This document shows, in pieces, positions 1 through 11,352 of a stretch of DNA of 64,000 nucleotides (the first letter of the stretch is position 1; every line of letters starts with the position of its first letter). The stretch spans positions 1-64,000 of the forward strand of contig JADKAE010000016.1 of NCBI GenBank assembly GCA_016715405.1, written 5' to 3'. The notes under the pieces are model-generated. The model ran no database searches. It was not told the DNA's origin and saw only the letters and a program-made list of their open reading frames with translations. The stretch is from Saprospiraceae bacterium (GTDB taxonomy: Bacteria; Bacteroidota; Bacteroidia; Chitinophagales; Saprospiraceae). Both the position numbers and the translations under genes were made by a program.

Positions 1-37
1 CATTGTTTTCCTCCCGAATATTTATTATATTACGGGT

Positions 38-1138
38 ATGAAAAAGCACTATTCCATCATCATAGCCGGCGCCGGCGGCATTGCCGAGGCAGCCGGTTTG
101 CTCCTCGCAGAATGGAGCGAAGTCACTCCCACCCTCTACATCGGGAATCGCACATTGGAAAATGCTCAAAAGACGGCCAAGTGGATCGAGTCGGGCACTA
201 CCAAGCCCTCTAAAGTGCATGCATTCCACTTAACCGCCGATGCGCTTACCGATGAAATGAGGACCATCTTTCAGCAGGCCGATATCTTGCTCGACTGTCT
301 GCCGGGCGGCATGGCCCCCAAGATGGCCCGGCTGGCCAAGGCCTTCCACCTGCACTACGCCAATATGACGGAATACGTGGCAGAGACCAACCAAATCACG
401 GACCTGGCAAAGGATGCAGACACGGGGTTTGTATTGCAAACCGGCATCGCTCCTGGCTATATCGACGTGTTGGCACACGGCATGTTTCAGCAATTTTGCC
501 GGGATTTTGGCGTCGATAAAGTGGACAAAATCGAGATGAAGGTAGGCGCCCTTACCGATCATGCCGTGGCTCCGCATTTCTATGGCTTTACCTGGAGCCC
601 CATCGGCGTAGCCACCGAATATGTCAAGGATGCCGTAGCAATCCGCGATTACAAAAAAACACAATTACACTCCCTCTCTGAAAGGGGCACGATCATCATC
701 AACGGTATCGCCTACGAAGACGACCTGACCTCCGGCGGCGCTGCCGACCTGCCCGATTTTCTGGAAGGCAAAGTGCGCTCGCTCGACTACAAAACGCTGC
801 GGCATCCCGGCCACTATGCATGGGTAAAAACCCAGCTTGCCGCAATGCGCCATGAACTTGACCCCTTTGCTTCGTTTGAGCGCGAAATGCAACGCGCGAT
901 CCCCCACGTAGAAGACGACCGGATCGTGTTATACGTTGCCGTAGAGGGCAAAGACGCGGGCGGTACGCTGCGCCGCAGGGAAGTAGCCAAGCTGATACTA
1001 CCAAGGTTACTATCTCAAAATAACCAACTTACCCATTCCACCCTTAAAATAGGCGTCGGCGGCGCCGGACTGGTGGCCGTATTCCTTGCCATTTCTGTCT
1101 TTAGCCAATACGCGGTACAAGTAAACGCCGTTGGCTAA
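38..1138 (+). CDS. Saccharopine dehydrogenase-like NAD(P)-binding oxidoreductase, 3' end lost
   Basis: The protein opens with a Rossmann dinucleotide-binding loop (GAGGIAEAAG, residues 11-20), and the alternating fold that follows matches the saccharopine dehydrogenase/homospermidine synthase-like family, usually about 380-400 residues. Family similarity appears to run to about residue 325 (GKDAGGTLRRREVAK). The last 43 residues are the antisense of the C-terminal sorting domain of the convergent gene, because the frame overlaps that gene from 1010 on. The usual C-terminal end of the family is missing, so this is probably a gene that lost its own 3' end and stop. Substrate is unknown. The ATG at 38 is the first in frame and the upstream gene, if any, lies outside the window. 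Confidence 0.75.
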   Translation: MKKHYSIIIAGAGGIAEAAGLLLAEWSEVTPTLYIGNRTLENAQKTAKWIESGTTKPSKVHAFHLTADALTDEMRTIFQQADILLDCLPGGMAPKMARLAKAFHLHYANMTEYVAETNQITDLAKDADTGFVLQTGIAPGYIDVLAHGMFQQFCRDFGVDKVDKIEMKVGALTDHAVAPHFYGFTWSPIGVATEYVKDAVAIRDYKKTQLHSLSERGTIIINGIAYEDDLTSGGAADLPDFLEGKVRSLDYKTLRHPGHYAWVKTQLAAMRHELDPFASFEREMQRAIPHVEDDRIVLYVAVEGKDAGGTLRRREVAKLILPRLLSQNNQLTHSTLKIGVGGAGLVAVFLAISVFSQYAVQVNAVG

Positions 1139-4100
1139 CCTGTCGCCGTAGTCGTCGGTGCCATCCCAGGTGAAATCAGTGCGGTGGGTGCCGATACGCA
1201 GCGGCCCCAACTCGGCCTGGGTGAGCGTGCGCACTACCCTGCCCGACACGGTCATGATCTGTATGCTAAACTGCGCGGGCGGCTCTTCGCCGGTTAAGGT
1301 GTACACAAATTGTGTGGAAGTGGAAAACGGATTGGGATAATTCAATACATTGGAAATGCGGGCTTCGGTGATTACTTCAAAACTCACTTTGTAGTTCAAC
1401 TGCCCCGACGCATTACCGGTGGCGTCACGCCCCTGCACAAACAGGGTGTATATTCCGCTTTCGCTAAAATGCGGCGTCCATTCCAGTTTGGCGTAATTGT
1501 CGGGGCCGGCGCCGGGGGCCGGCAGGAAACGCAGTTCGCCCGAGGCGTAATCCAGGGGCTCCAGGTCGATGCCGCCAGGGCGTTGCACGAAGGCCTGGAG
1601 TACTGCCGTATCTGACAGCGACAGGTAGCGGTTTTCGTCTTTGAGGCTCACTAGCACAAAAGGTTTGGCCGATACCAGGTCGCCGTTCATGATGTGAATG
1701 CCGTCGAAGGTGACGTCGAGCAGGGGGTTCTCCCTGTCGCGGTCGACAAAAAAGTTGACGAATCCAACGTTGTTAAAATCGTAGCGCTCGGGTTGGTCGG
1801 GGCCCGGGTTGACTTCTATGAGCAATCGATTGGGGCCGCTCAGCGAACGGGTGTCGGCGCTGAAATTCAACAGCAAGGTGTCGCCGCCCGGCAATTCCGC
1901 GTAGCGGATCAAGCGGCTGATTTCTTCGTTCACGCTGTTGATGATAGTGTATTTGACCAAAAGGCTGTCCATGTCAGGCTGGGTGACATTAGCCACCGCC
2001 AGGCTCAACAACAGTGGTTCACCCTGCTGTATGGTATCTTTTGAAAGGCCAGTTCGAGGTTGGGCGCCAGGGCTGCGTCGGGCAGCTCGTCGAACAATAC
2101 GGTCCAATGCTGCAATTGGGGCGGCGTGCGGTTCACCGGGTCCGAATGGGCGTAGCGAAGCTGCAGATAAGGATACGCAGCGGCATCAATCCAGCCCAGG
2201 GTTGTATCGGCGGCGACAATGGAAGGCGCCAGCAGGACGGCACTGTTATCGGGTTTTACGCCGTATAGTTCGAGTTTTTCCTGATCCTGGGGCTCCACCG
2301 AGTTGCGAAACCACGTCAATTGCCCCCATTGCTGCGCCGGGCCGATGCGAGTAGAGCGGATGGCGCCCTGTGTCCAGGGTCGAAATACGTTGAAGGTTTC
2401 CTGGATGGTGCTGCCATCTTCCGACAGCCATTCTTTGACTTCAAACGTGGGGTCGTTTTGGCGGTACATCAGGAAATACGGCCGCGGGCCGATCGTGGTG
2501 GTTTGCCTGATGAGTGCGGCGCCTTGCTGTTCCAGTATCTGGAATAAATTGACGCCAAAGGTTGTTGAATCTGCCGCCCACAATTCAGGGTCGTAGTCTT
2601 CGCCATCGAGCTGCGACTGCAGGCTCATCACGATGACGTAGTTGCGCGCAGGTATGGAGTCGCGCAGGAATCGCATCAGGGTTTCCCGTTCGGTGGCGGT
2701 GCGGGTCCAGAAAGGGAAGATAGGGTGGGCATAAGTGGTAGGATAAAATGAACCATACAATCCTGTAGATGGGCTTACTACCCGGGTATTGAACCATGGC
2801 GCCAGGGTCAGCGAGTCAAAAACATACACCACTACACCGCGTTTGACAGTATTATTGCCGTTGATAAAGAAGTAAGTATCGTTATTCACATCCACCGTGG
2901 GGTTAGTAGCGGTAAGCAGGCCGTTGCGGATGCGGTATTCGAGCAGGTCGTTGCGGTAGGCAAAAGTACGGGTAGTGGGCGGATAGTCCACGTTTTCGCG
3001 TTCGTCGTCGTTGAGCTGGTAATAATGGCCCTGGCGCCATCCTGCCGGGCTGTTTTCTATGTATGTAAAAGAAGCGTTTGACCACACGTAACCCTGTCCG
3101 GCAATACTATCGGCACTCACCCGCCAATAATAGGCCGTACTGTCGCGCCAGTCCACCGCCGGCGACCATTGCAGCAAACCGCCGGACTGGTTTACCTCAT
3201 ATCGCAAAAATGCCGGGCTATTAAACAGGGCCGTCGTATCGAGTTCAAAAATATAGCGCTGTGCGGGCGCCAGGGCATCGGCTGTTGACGCCGACAATAC
3301 GATATTGCTTTGGTTAGCAATGCTATACGGCGCAGGCTCCAATATTTCCACACCGTTGGCGAAGATATACAACCTTACGCCGGGCGAACCGTCGGCGCCC
3401 AGTAAGTTATTGTTTTGAGAGGCTTCGGGTTGGGGCCATTCCACAGCGACTGCGTCGCCGTTAATTTGAATATAAAAATAATTAAACCCAACGGCCGGTT
3501 TGCCCAATACCGGCATAGTAAATTGGTAGGTTGCGCGGAAGGGCGGCGCAATTATCTTTTGGTCGACGGCGACAATCTGGGAGCCGTCGGGTAGTTGGCG
3601 CAGTATTTCCAGGCGCACGCTGTCGGGTTGGTATTTACCCAAATTTACAAGTTGAAAAGAGAGCGTCAGGCTATCGTCCTGCGCGTTGGGCCTGTCGGGG
3701 TTAAACGCCACGCTTTGGGGGTCTATCTTGTAATCGGGGCCTTGCAGCGGAGTGATCACCGTCGAGGGGTCGCCGTTGAGGGTAAACTGTTGGAGTAGCA
3801 CCCGCAGACCTACCCAGTTGGCGGGGTTGTCGTATTGGCGCAAGCAGTCGTGGAAAGCTTTGCCCAGGCTTTGGCCGTAGCGTTCGTTGCCCAGCTTGCT
3901 ATAAAGCGTGCGCCCGATCTTATTAAGCTCATTAGAAAGTCCGAAACCGGTCGTAGCCATAAAGGCGATGGCGCCTTTTTTTTCCTGAATAAGAAATTGC
4001 TCGCTGATGCTGCGGTAATTCACAAAAGTTTTTCCCGAATAGCAGCCCAGCGACATCACCATCGGGTATTTGCCTTCGTTGTTGTAGTTGGCGGGGTCGT

Positions 4101-6039
4101 CGATACTCAGGTCGAAGCCATAGGGGCTGGAGTGGCCGAAAAAGTTCATGATAGCTATACCCTGCTCGATGAAATTGCGCATTGCCTCCGACTGTGATTG
4201 TTGTACGGGTTCTGAGCTGGTTTTGAAAAATGAATGCACTTCTGCGCCCATCGCACTGGTTTCGAGGATGGCGGCCATGGCATTGAGGTTATTCCTGATC
4301 TGGGATTGCTCGGCGGCGGCGCCTCCCCCACCGAGGTGAACTACGCGTTTGCGCCAGGAGCGGCTGCTTTCGTCGTTGGAAACCGGGTTTTCCATGCCCA
4401 TTACTTTCTCGAGATATTTTTTTACATCGAGTGCGTTCATAGCGGCGAGGCGGCCCACCGGAATACGGGGCAAAGCGCTTTGGGGCGTGGCTGCCAGCAG
4501 GTTATCGGCGCCCGGAAACCCGAAGGTGGGCAACAGCATAAAGGCTTGTAAGGTCGTCAGTTGCTGGGCTGTACGCACATTGTTAAATTCTTGTCCTTTG
4601 CCCACGATAAACAAATATTGGGGCGCCTCCCACTGGTGAATGGCATAAGCTACCATATTGCGGATACTTTGGGGATGACGGTGAATACCGTAGCCGAATT
4701 GGTCGTAAGCCTGCTGGATATCGATCACGACCGGGTTATAGCCGCCGCCTTCCGTTGAAGCGCGGTAATCGGCGTAGGCCTGCACCCAGTTGTTGCCGTC
4801 GGCGTCGGCGAAAAGTTTTTTATGCGAAAGCAAAATAAAATTGTGATCAGCCTGGCTATAATCTGTAAAAGTGACCGGCAGAAGCGCTGTAATCGACCGG
4901 ATTCCCGTTTGCGGGTTGGCGGCGAGCAACTGGCGTGTGCCCTGCGCTGCGGGCAATTTGCACAAATAGATATTGTTTTGATTGACACCTTCCAGGCGCA
5001 GGTTGTTGGTCAGATCGTAAATCACAGGTGAAGTTCCGCCGGCGAATTCCTCGATTTCGAGATACTGGGCTGCGCCGTTGCCATCCAGTTGGAAAGCGAA
5101 AGCCGGCAGGTTTTCAAATTTAAACAACCGGGGATATCTCAATTTGGCGAAAGCCAAAGCATACTTATCGGCGCTACCGGACACACCCTCATATTTTACC
5201 TTTTCGGTATTTGCGACAAGCGTACCGGCCGGTTTTTCAAAAGTATAGGTTTGAAGGTGATAGCCGTTAAAAGATTGGTCAATCACCACCTGATCGTTGG
5301 ATTTGATGAGCAGGTGATGTTCGGCGTTTGAGGCAAAAAGGCGAAGGTCAAAGCGGGCGTTAATTCCCGCATCGGTATAAATATGGCGGGGCTGGAGGAT
5401 AACTTCGCGGGTTGGTAAAGATTTTCCACCAAACCCTTCTCCTTTGTCGAAAACCGATTCGATAAGGGCTTCACCGGCTACAGGATGCGACAGGTAGGTG
5501 TACGTATCAAATAAAACAGTTGCAAGCTCTACCCAGCCAAAATTCTCTTTAGGCGGCAGATTAGTCAAATCATTGGCTGTGTTTTGATAACGCAGCGTAG
5601 GCGTTCCTGGCGGCGCCCAGGTGAGAAAATACGCTGCCGAGTCCGTAAACATACTAAACTCGGGGTTAAAAAGTTCGTCATCGGGAGCGGCGAAGAGGTG
5701 TCGATCGAAAGAAGAGCGGTTTTTCAGGCCGTAAAATTCGATAAAATCGCCGTCGCCCAAAGTGCCGGCCGTGCTGACAAAAACAGGCAGTTCGCGTCCT
5801 TCTGCAAATAGCTGGTATTGCGCCGCCTGGACATCGGCCACGGGTATACCTGCGGCGGCCAGGGCTTGTCCGCTGATGCGAAAAAGGCCGTCTTCAGTTA
5901 TCTGGAATTTGAAATAAGACTGGTCAAAACGAATCCATTCATTGCCGTATAGCGTGTCGGCGCCATTCCATATTTGTGCATTTACAGTCATTTGGCACAA
6001 CGCCAAAACACCGCAGCACAACCATTGAGGATATCTCAT
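1010..6039 (-). CDS. PorU2-like C25 (gingipain-type) peptidase of the type IX secretion system, frameshifted
   Basis: The reconstructed protein is about 1676 residues with a signal peptide (residues 1-21, cleaved after VNA). A C25 clan CD peptidase domain carries the catalytic His in FFGHSS (about residue 636) and Cys in SLGCYSG (about 664). The C-terminus is a FlgD-like/T9SS sorting-type domain (YPNPFSTSTQF, then NGVYLYRVL). This layout matches proteins annotated as putative T9SS sortase PorU2, which in PorU-type relatives cleave and attach cargo at the cell surface. The frame breaks near 2040 in the run CAAAAG; one more A restores FQKDTIQQGEP. It is the longest gene here and converges on the dehydrogenase gene. 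Function as a sortase rather than a secreted protease is inferred. Confidence 0.85.
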
Positions 6040-6145
6040 AGCTATGACGTTTAAGGGATTACCATTTTAGCAGCAACAAATATCGGAAATTAGACAAAGA
6101 ATGGGACAGTAATGTTGTGGATAAAGGTCACAGGTTGGCAAAAAA

Positions 6146-6206
6146 GCTCCTACATCAGGGGAGGCTATTTCGGATGTAGGAGCACAAAACATACTATGAG
6201 AAAACT
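6146..6206 (+). promoter_or_regulatory. Hairpin leader copy A with conserved tail
   Basis: An 11-base-pair perfect stem GCTCCTACATC/GATGTAGGAGC (6146-6156 with 6173-6183, 16-base loop) is followed after a few bases by AAACATACTATGAGAAAACT (6187-6206), which contains an ATG at 6196. A second copy 210 bases downstream has the same tail and the same stem geometry but different paired bases, so the pairing is kept while the sequence changes. The following frame MRKLHSANV... runs 33 codons and resembles no known protein. It may be a 5' leader of a decayed gene or a small RNA. Confidence 0.4.
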
Positions 6207-6358
6207 ACACAGTGCAAATGTAATCTACTTATCAAAGCATAAAAGCAGCTTTTACGCAGTGGCTCTCCCTGCCTGTGATGTGGTGGTTTTGAGTTAGAAA
6301 AGGGAACAGATAGAAAGGAACGGAATGCGCAAACGAGCAACAAAGGGGTATAAAAAAA

Positions 6359-6415
6359 TTCCTACACCCCAGAAGGGACCAGGTGTAGGAAAATTAAACA
6401 TACTATGAGAAAACT
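6359..6415 (+). promoter_or_regulatory. Hairpin leader copy B with conserved tail
   Basis: A 10-base-pair stem TTCCTACACC/GGTGTAGGAA (6359-6368 with 6382-6391) precedes the same 20-base tail as copy A (6396-6415) with its ATG at 6405. Relative to copy A, C-G becomes T-A at one end and a T-A pair becomes C-G near the loop: compensatory changes that support a real RNA stem. The frame after the ATG is only 13 codons. Confidence 0.4.
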
Positions 6416-6644
6416 TGGAACAAAGATAAGGGGCATATCTACGTGAAGAAACGACTGTTTATGCAATGGTCAAGCTACATAAGAATACGGTATGTTTTCT
6501 TTAGAAAACGGCAGGTGTTTTTTGTAACCGGTTTCCTTTTAGGGGCAAACGGTGTTCTTTGGGAACAAATGGCGGGCAAGAAGAGGTTAGTTGGGGGAAT
6601 ATCGTTAATTTTGAGGCCGCGATACAGCGATTAATTAAAGCCTT

Positions 6645-7808
6645 ATGCGCATTCTTGAAGTAGGGAACCGGCAAACCTGGAAATTATTCCACCGCGTGCC
6701 ACATATCGTATACCAGCATACGCCAACCTGGATTTGTCCGCTGGAGTCTGATGTCGAGAAAGTATTCAATCCCGCTACCAACAAGACCTTTCAAAACGGA
6801 ATTTGCAAGTTGTGGGTATTACTCGACGACAACGGCAAGCCCCAAGGGCGCATCGCTGCATTTATCGATAAGCAGCGCAACATCCAGCAGGACTTTCCCA
6901 CTGGCGGCATCGGTTTTTTTGAGTGTGTGGACAACGAGGATTGTGCAAAAGCGCTTTTTGAGATAGCCGAGCAATATCTGGCGGCTGAGGGGGTAAAAGC
7001 CATAGACGGCCCTATCAATTTTGGCGAACGCGATAAATTCTGGGGCTTATTGGTACAAGGCTTCGAGTTTCCTCCGCTTTATCAGGAAAACTACCACCAG
7101 CCGTATTATCGCCGCTTTTTTGAGTCATTCGGCTACCGGCCTTATGAGCAAATACTCACGCTGAAAGGCGTTGTGGTAGAAATGCCATACGAACGCATTC
7201 ATGCCCTGGCCCAACGCGTTCGCGAACGATACGGCCTTACTACCCGAAGTATCGATCCGCACAACCTGCCTTTGTATGCCGACCATCTGCGCCAGGTTTA
7301 CAACGAAGCATTTCGCACCTTTCCTTATTTCAAACCCCTGCACTCCCATCAGATACTCGATATGCTGAAGCAATTGCGCCCCGTCATGGATAAAAACATG
7401 GTGTGTTTTGCCTATGAAGGGAACCAGCCGGTCGGATTTTGCGGTATGATGCCCGATATTAACGAATATCTCAAACCGGTGAAAGGCAAGCTCAGCTTTT
7501 GGAAAATACCAGGTTTCCTGTGGCGCCTACGCGCCGCCAAAAAAAAGATCGCCAAAGGCGTGGCGTTTGGCATTCACCCCGACTTCCACCGCAAAGGCGT
7601 CTTCCCGCTGATGGTCGATTTTTTACATAATGATGCCAATACCGGCACTTATACCGCTTTTTATCTGCCCACCATCAGGGGGCACAATAAAATGATGGTT
7701 GAAACTTGTTTCAGTCTGGGTGTAAAACCCGAACGCGTGCACTACGCTTTCCGCAAAATGCTCGACGAGCAAGTGCCGTTTACGCCGTTTGAGTTTATGG
7801 AGGTGTAG
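6645..7808 (+). CDS. GNAT-like acyltransferase-fold hypothetical protein
   Basis: The 387-residue soluble protein belongs to a conserved bacterial family usually annotated as hypothetical or N-acetyltransferase. The C-terminal part (FAYEGNQPVGFCGMMPDINEYL, then VAFGIHPDFHRKGVFPLMVDFL) has the strand-turn-helix pattern of a GNAT acetyl-CoA binding motif, with R/KG at the pyrophosphate-binding turn. The N-terminal half (PTWICPLESDVEKVFNP, INFGERDKFWGLL) is typical of the same family. Substrate is unknown. It has no signal peptide. The start at 6645 is preceded by a TAATTTTG -7-like box at 6606-6613. It converges on the M43 protease gene across a palindromic word repeat. Confidence 0.7.
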   Translation: MRILEVGNRQTWKLFHRVPHIVYQHTPTWICPLESDVEKVFNPATNKTFQNGICKLWVLLDDNGKPQGRIAAFIDKQRNIQQDFPTGGIGFFECVDNEDCAKALFEIAEQYLAAEGVKAIDGPINFGERDKFWGLLVQGFEFPPLYQENYHQPYYRRFFESFGYRPYEQILTLKGVVVEMPYERIHALAQRVRERYGLTTRSIDPHNLPLYADHLRQVYNEAFRTFPYFKPLHSHQILDMLKQLRPVMDKNMVCFAYEGNQPVGFCGMMPDINEYLKPVKGKLSFWKIPGFLWRLRAAKKKIAKGVAFGIHPDFHRKGVFPLMVDFLHNDANTGTYTAFYLPTIRGHNKMMVETCFSLGVKPERVHYAFRKMLDEQVPFTPFEFMEV

Positions 7809-7811
7809 CAA

Positions 7812-7863
7812 TCAGGGCTCAGGGCTTAGGGCCTAGCGCTAACTGCTAAGCCCTGAGCCCTGA
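7812..7863. repeat. Palindromic word-repeat island (CTAAGCCCTGA family)
   Basis: The 17-base arm at 7812-7828 and its exact reverse complement at 7847-7863 are built from the words CAGGGCT and AGGGCTTA. It sits between the stops of two convergent genes (7808 and 7874), where it could form a bidirectional terminator-like hairpin, although no T run follows. The same words recur at 12811, 42049 and 46783. Confidence 0.85.
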
Positions 7864-7873
7864 CCGCTAACCC

Positions 7874-10820
7874 TTACCGCTTCACAATCTTCTTCACCGC
7901 AGAATACACATCATTGGTGATCGTCAATTGGTAGCAGCCGGTAGGCAAATCAGCTAATTGGAGGGGCAATTCCCACTGATTGCCTTGCTTGGAAGCCTCC
8001 TGGCGCAATACTTCCTGCCCCAGGTAGTTGGTGAGTTGCAATACAAGATTGCCCTGCAGGTCATTATCCATCCTTACGGTAATATCACCTGTGGTGGGGT
8101 TGGGGAATGCGCTCACGGTGTGGCTACGTCGCGCGGGTCGATGCCAGTAGAAGGATTGAAGAATATTTCATTTGAAACCGCTGTGCACCCTGATGCATAT
8201 AGTACTTCAACGGCGTAATTACCTGCCGTTTGCGCCAATAGTGACTGTTGGTTGCCACCTGCCGCCGTCGATATTGGCTGACCGTTGAAATACCACTGAT
8301 AGGCCAATGCCTGGCTGGACGTAAGTACCGTACCCTGCACACTGATGGATGGTGTGAGTGTTTGAGTGACTTCGACCAGGAACGTTTCAGAGCTACTGCA
8401 GCCGGCATCGCTATACCCTACCAAAGTAAACACGATATTTTCATATAATACGGCAGTTACTTGCTCACCAGTGGCGATAATCGTGCCGCGGTCGTCGTAC
8501 CACTCATATTCGTCGGCGCCCGTAGCGGTGAAAGTAACGGGTTCACCCGGGCAAATAACATTTGCGTTAACACTTACATCTACCGAAGGCAGGGGCAATA
8601 CCTGAATATAACTTGGCGCCGTTATGATAGAACCGCCCAGGGAATTGCCGGCAAACAAAGCTACGTCGAACAAACCCGGCGAATTATAATAGATATTGGG
8701 GTGCTGCTGGGTTGAACTTGACGGCGAACCACCCTCGAACTGCCAATTCCAAACCGTTGGAAAATTGCTGGAATAGTCCACGTATGATACATAATCTCCG
8801 GCGCAAACCACCTGGTGCGAAGTGGCAAAGTCGGGATCTGAAGCGTCGTTGGTATAGTCATCGCCGTCAATAAAGGCAATTTGGTCGAGATACAGGTTGT
8901 TGCCCCACCCCGAAAGGTTGGCTACCGCAATATGTACATTGGATTGCCCGCTCAAAAAGTCGAGAGAAACCTGTTTCCAACTCCATTGATTACTAGAGGG
9001 AACAAAAAAGCTCTCCGTAGGCGGGGCTGTGGCCAGATCTTCACCTCCAAGGACAAAAAAGGGCGTAAAGGTTTGCCCGCAATTAGTGGAATAGAGCAGC
9101 ACCAGTGTATCGGTATACTGACCGCCGTATTGCGCATAGGCGTGTTCGAAATAAATATACGGATTGCTTACGTTGGTCAGATTAATGCGCGGGGTTACCA
9201 GGGCATCGATAGTTCCGGTGGGGTCGTCATCGGTACTGTAATTGTCAAACATAATGCTATGGCTGCCTAAGCCGTAAGCGCTCACATTTGCGAGGGTAAA
9301 CGAGCGATCGGCATCGGGATTGTACACTACCCAGTCGGGGAGCAGGTTGGCCGTATTTTCAAAATTTTCCTGGAATTCAGCCGGCCCCGTGCTAGATAAC
9401 ACGGTAATGTAGTTCTTTTCGGTTCGGCTGCTAGTACCATTGGCGTTAGAAACCGTAAGCCGCAACGAATAGACGCCCTCGGTATTAAAAGTAATGGTCT
9501 GGCTTTGACCGGTAAAAGTAGCCAGCACGTTATTAGCGCCGTCAAGCACGGCCCATTGCCAGGAAGTGGGATTATTGCTCGATTGGTCAATAAACTGTAC
9601 AGTAGACCCCGTGCAGATGTTCTGGGTGTTTACGGTAAACACGGCATTGGGGATACCGGGGTTGCCGCCTCCGCCCATATGAACGGTTGAGGTTGTCAGT
9701 TCTTTGCGCCGGGGGCTCACTTGCAGCACTGTGCGGATTCGCGTTTTTTGATCGTTGGTCACGATGCTCATACAGCCGTCGGGGGTATAGTCCATGTAGT
9801 TTTCTACCATATCGCTAACGGCATCGGGGCAGCTGTTGATTGCGGAGCATTGATAATTGGGGTGGGCGGAATTGGGGGTATCGGCGCAAAAATCATCGGC
9901 AGAGCAGTCCCCGTCGCCCCAGATGTGGCGCAGGCCGAGCCAGTGGCCTACTTCGTGGGTGGCGGTGCGGCCGCCGTTATAAGGCGCTTCTATGTTGCCA
10001 ATGCGCCCAAAAGAGTTATAGCGGATCACCACGCCGTCGGTTTGCGCGGCGCCTTCGTTTTGCTGAAAGCCGGGCAGGCCAGAGAGGCTGGGAAATTGGG
10101 CGTACCCCAGGAGGTTGGCATCATTGCCGCCAAAAACGACGGTCCACATATTCATATAGCGGTTGGGGTCCCACTGGGTATTGGGCTTGAGCACATCCTG
10201 GATGGCCTGGCGCTCCCAGGCAGGCCTGTTGCCGTTCACGCGGTGAATGCCGGGTTCGGCCAGCGGGTTGCCTTGAGGGTCTACTACGGCCATAGCAAAC
10301 TGGATCTCTACGTCAGCGCCGGAAGGATGATTATTAAAACCGGCGCCCATGCGGCGATAGTCTTCGTTGAGTACGTCGATTTGCGACATGATCTGCGCCT
10401 GCGAAATATTGGCGCCGGCGCCTATGGCTTCGCCGTTGTGGACCACGTGCACCACGACGGGTATGGTCAACACAACTTCATCACGCGATTCCAGTTCATG
10501 ACGGTGAGCGGCCACCAATTGGGCCATACGCGCTTCAAACTGAGCCAGCGTACCCAGCTCAGGGTATTTGGCGCGCAATTCCGCATCGTCTTCCATGGTT
10601 TCGCAGGTGCGTTGCTGGGGCATTTTCACATACAGGCTATTCGATGGTTGTGTAGGAGGGTGCAGCTTGTCGCGGAGTATAAGCGCCCCCATGCCGGGGC
10701 GTTTGCCAAAACGAACAGGATAGGCGTCGTTAGATTGCCCGTATAAGTTTAGGGTAAGCTGATAACGACAAGTAATAGGTATATAAAGGAATTAAGTGCA
10801 GATTTCATGGTGTTTTTCAT
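7874..10820 (-). CDS. Secreted M43 (pappalysin-type) metalloprotease with PKD-like and T9SS sorting domains, frameshifted
   Basis: The reconstructed protein is about 980 residues. The signal peptide (MKNTMKSALNSFIYLLLVVI) starts at 10820, one base after the preceding lipoprotein gene ends. The zinc site HEVGHWLGLRH lies near residue 290 and the Met-turn VENYMDY follows, both diagnostic of M43 metallopeptidases. PKD-like segments (VQFIDQSSNNPTSWQW; VSYVDYSSNFPTVWNW) flank a jelly-roll region, and the chain ends with a Por secretion tail (FPNPTTGDITV...KKIVKR). Two single-base losses interrupt the frame: near 10757-10762 just after the signal peptide, and near 8118, where one more C joins DVATP to VSAFPNP. 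It is a probable T9SS cargo that degrades extracellular protein. Confidence 0.85.
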
Positions 10821-10821
10821 T

Positions 10822-11196
10822 TTAAGGTTTGAGGATGAGTTTGTCTTTTTCTACCGAAACGAGAACCAATTCGTAGGGTGCAACAGTTTTGTTGTCGAGC
10901 GTAACCTCGATCACTCCCTTTCCTTTCATTTTCCATTGTCCCGGCATTTTTTCGGTTCCGTCGGTGGCGGCGATGGCGTAGCGGATGAAACTTCCGTCGG
11001 CTTTAATTTCAAAGCCTTCGCGCCCTCTCGAAAGCGGAAAAGCATACGTAGAGGGTCTGAAAACTTTCGCTTCAGCGCTGTCTTCTTCGTGTGAATGTGT
11101 CCAGTGATTGTAGAGTTCGGTGGGCGGCGATTTTTTTGAAACGCCGCAAGATGCTGTAATGGCTAACAGCACTAACAAGCTGATTCTGATTAGCAT
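10822..11196 (-). CDS. Small lipoprotein, lipocalin-like size, unknown function
   Basis: The ATG at 11196 gives 124 residues beginning MLIRISLLVLLAITASCGVSK, a lipoprotein signal with lipobox TASC. The longer frame upstream (to 11265) would put 23 unsuited residues before the signal, so 11196 is preferred. The mature part (GREGFEIKADGSFIRYAIA, PGQWKMKGKGVIEVTLDN) reads like a small beta-barrel or lipocalin-like domain with the GxW turn. The stop is one base from the M43 protease start, so the two are probably translated from one transcript. A TACCTTTG box lies at 11279-11286 (minus strand) and a 16-base palindrome at 11245-11260 in the leader. Confidence 0.7.
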   Translation of the reverse strand: MLIRISLLVLLAITASCGVSKKSPPTELYNHWTHSHEEDSAEAKVFRPSTYAFPLSRGREGFEIKADGSFIRYAIAATDGTEKMPGQWKMKGKGVIEVTLDNKTVAPYELVLVSVEKDKLILKP

Positions 11197-11244
11197 GGTG
11201 TGCAAAATTGATGATGTAATACAGTTTTTGATAACGTCGTGAAA

Positions 11245-11260
11245 TTTACCGGCCGGTAAA
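11245..11260. promoter_or_regulatory. Perfect 16-base palindrome in the 5' leader, possible operator
   Basis: TTTACCGGCCGGTAAA is fully self-complementary. It lies between a minus-strand -7-like box (TACCTTTG, 11279-11286) and the lipoprotein start at 11196, a suitable place for a dimeric repressor site. The regulator is unknown. Confidence 0.35.
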
Positions 11261-11352
11261 ATCATTCACTTGACGACACAAAGGTATATTCCCCCTGGAA
11301 GGCAGGTTTTAAATAATGTCGCAAAAGTTTTCAATTTTGTATCAAACGCTAT

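Larger units (their letters stand above)
6040..6644. other. Intergenic region with two related hairpin leaders
   Basis: No convincing gene lies in these 605 bases. The small open frames at 6112-6297 and 6443-6634 show no recognisable family and no continued coding signal. The stretch holds two hairpins (6146-6183 and 6359-6391), each followed by the same 20-base tail containing an ATG, and a TAATTTTG box at 6606-6613 that fits the Bacteroidota -7 element for the gene starting at 6645. Confidence 0.6.

Noticed and set aside
9721..10746. A 341-codon open frame on the plus strand
   Set aside because: It lies antisense to the M43 metalloprotease, which has the zinc motif and sorting domain; the frame has no recognisable motif.
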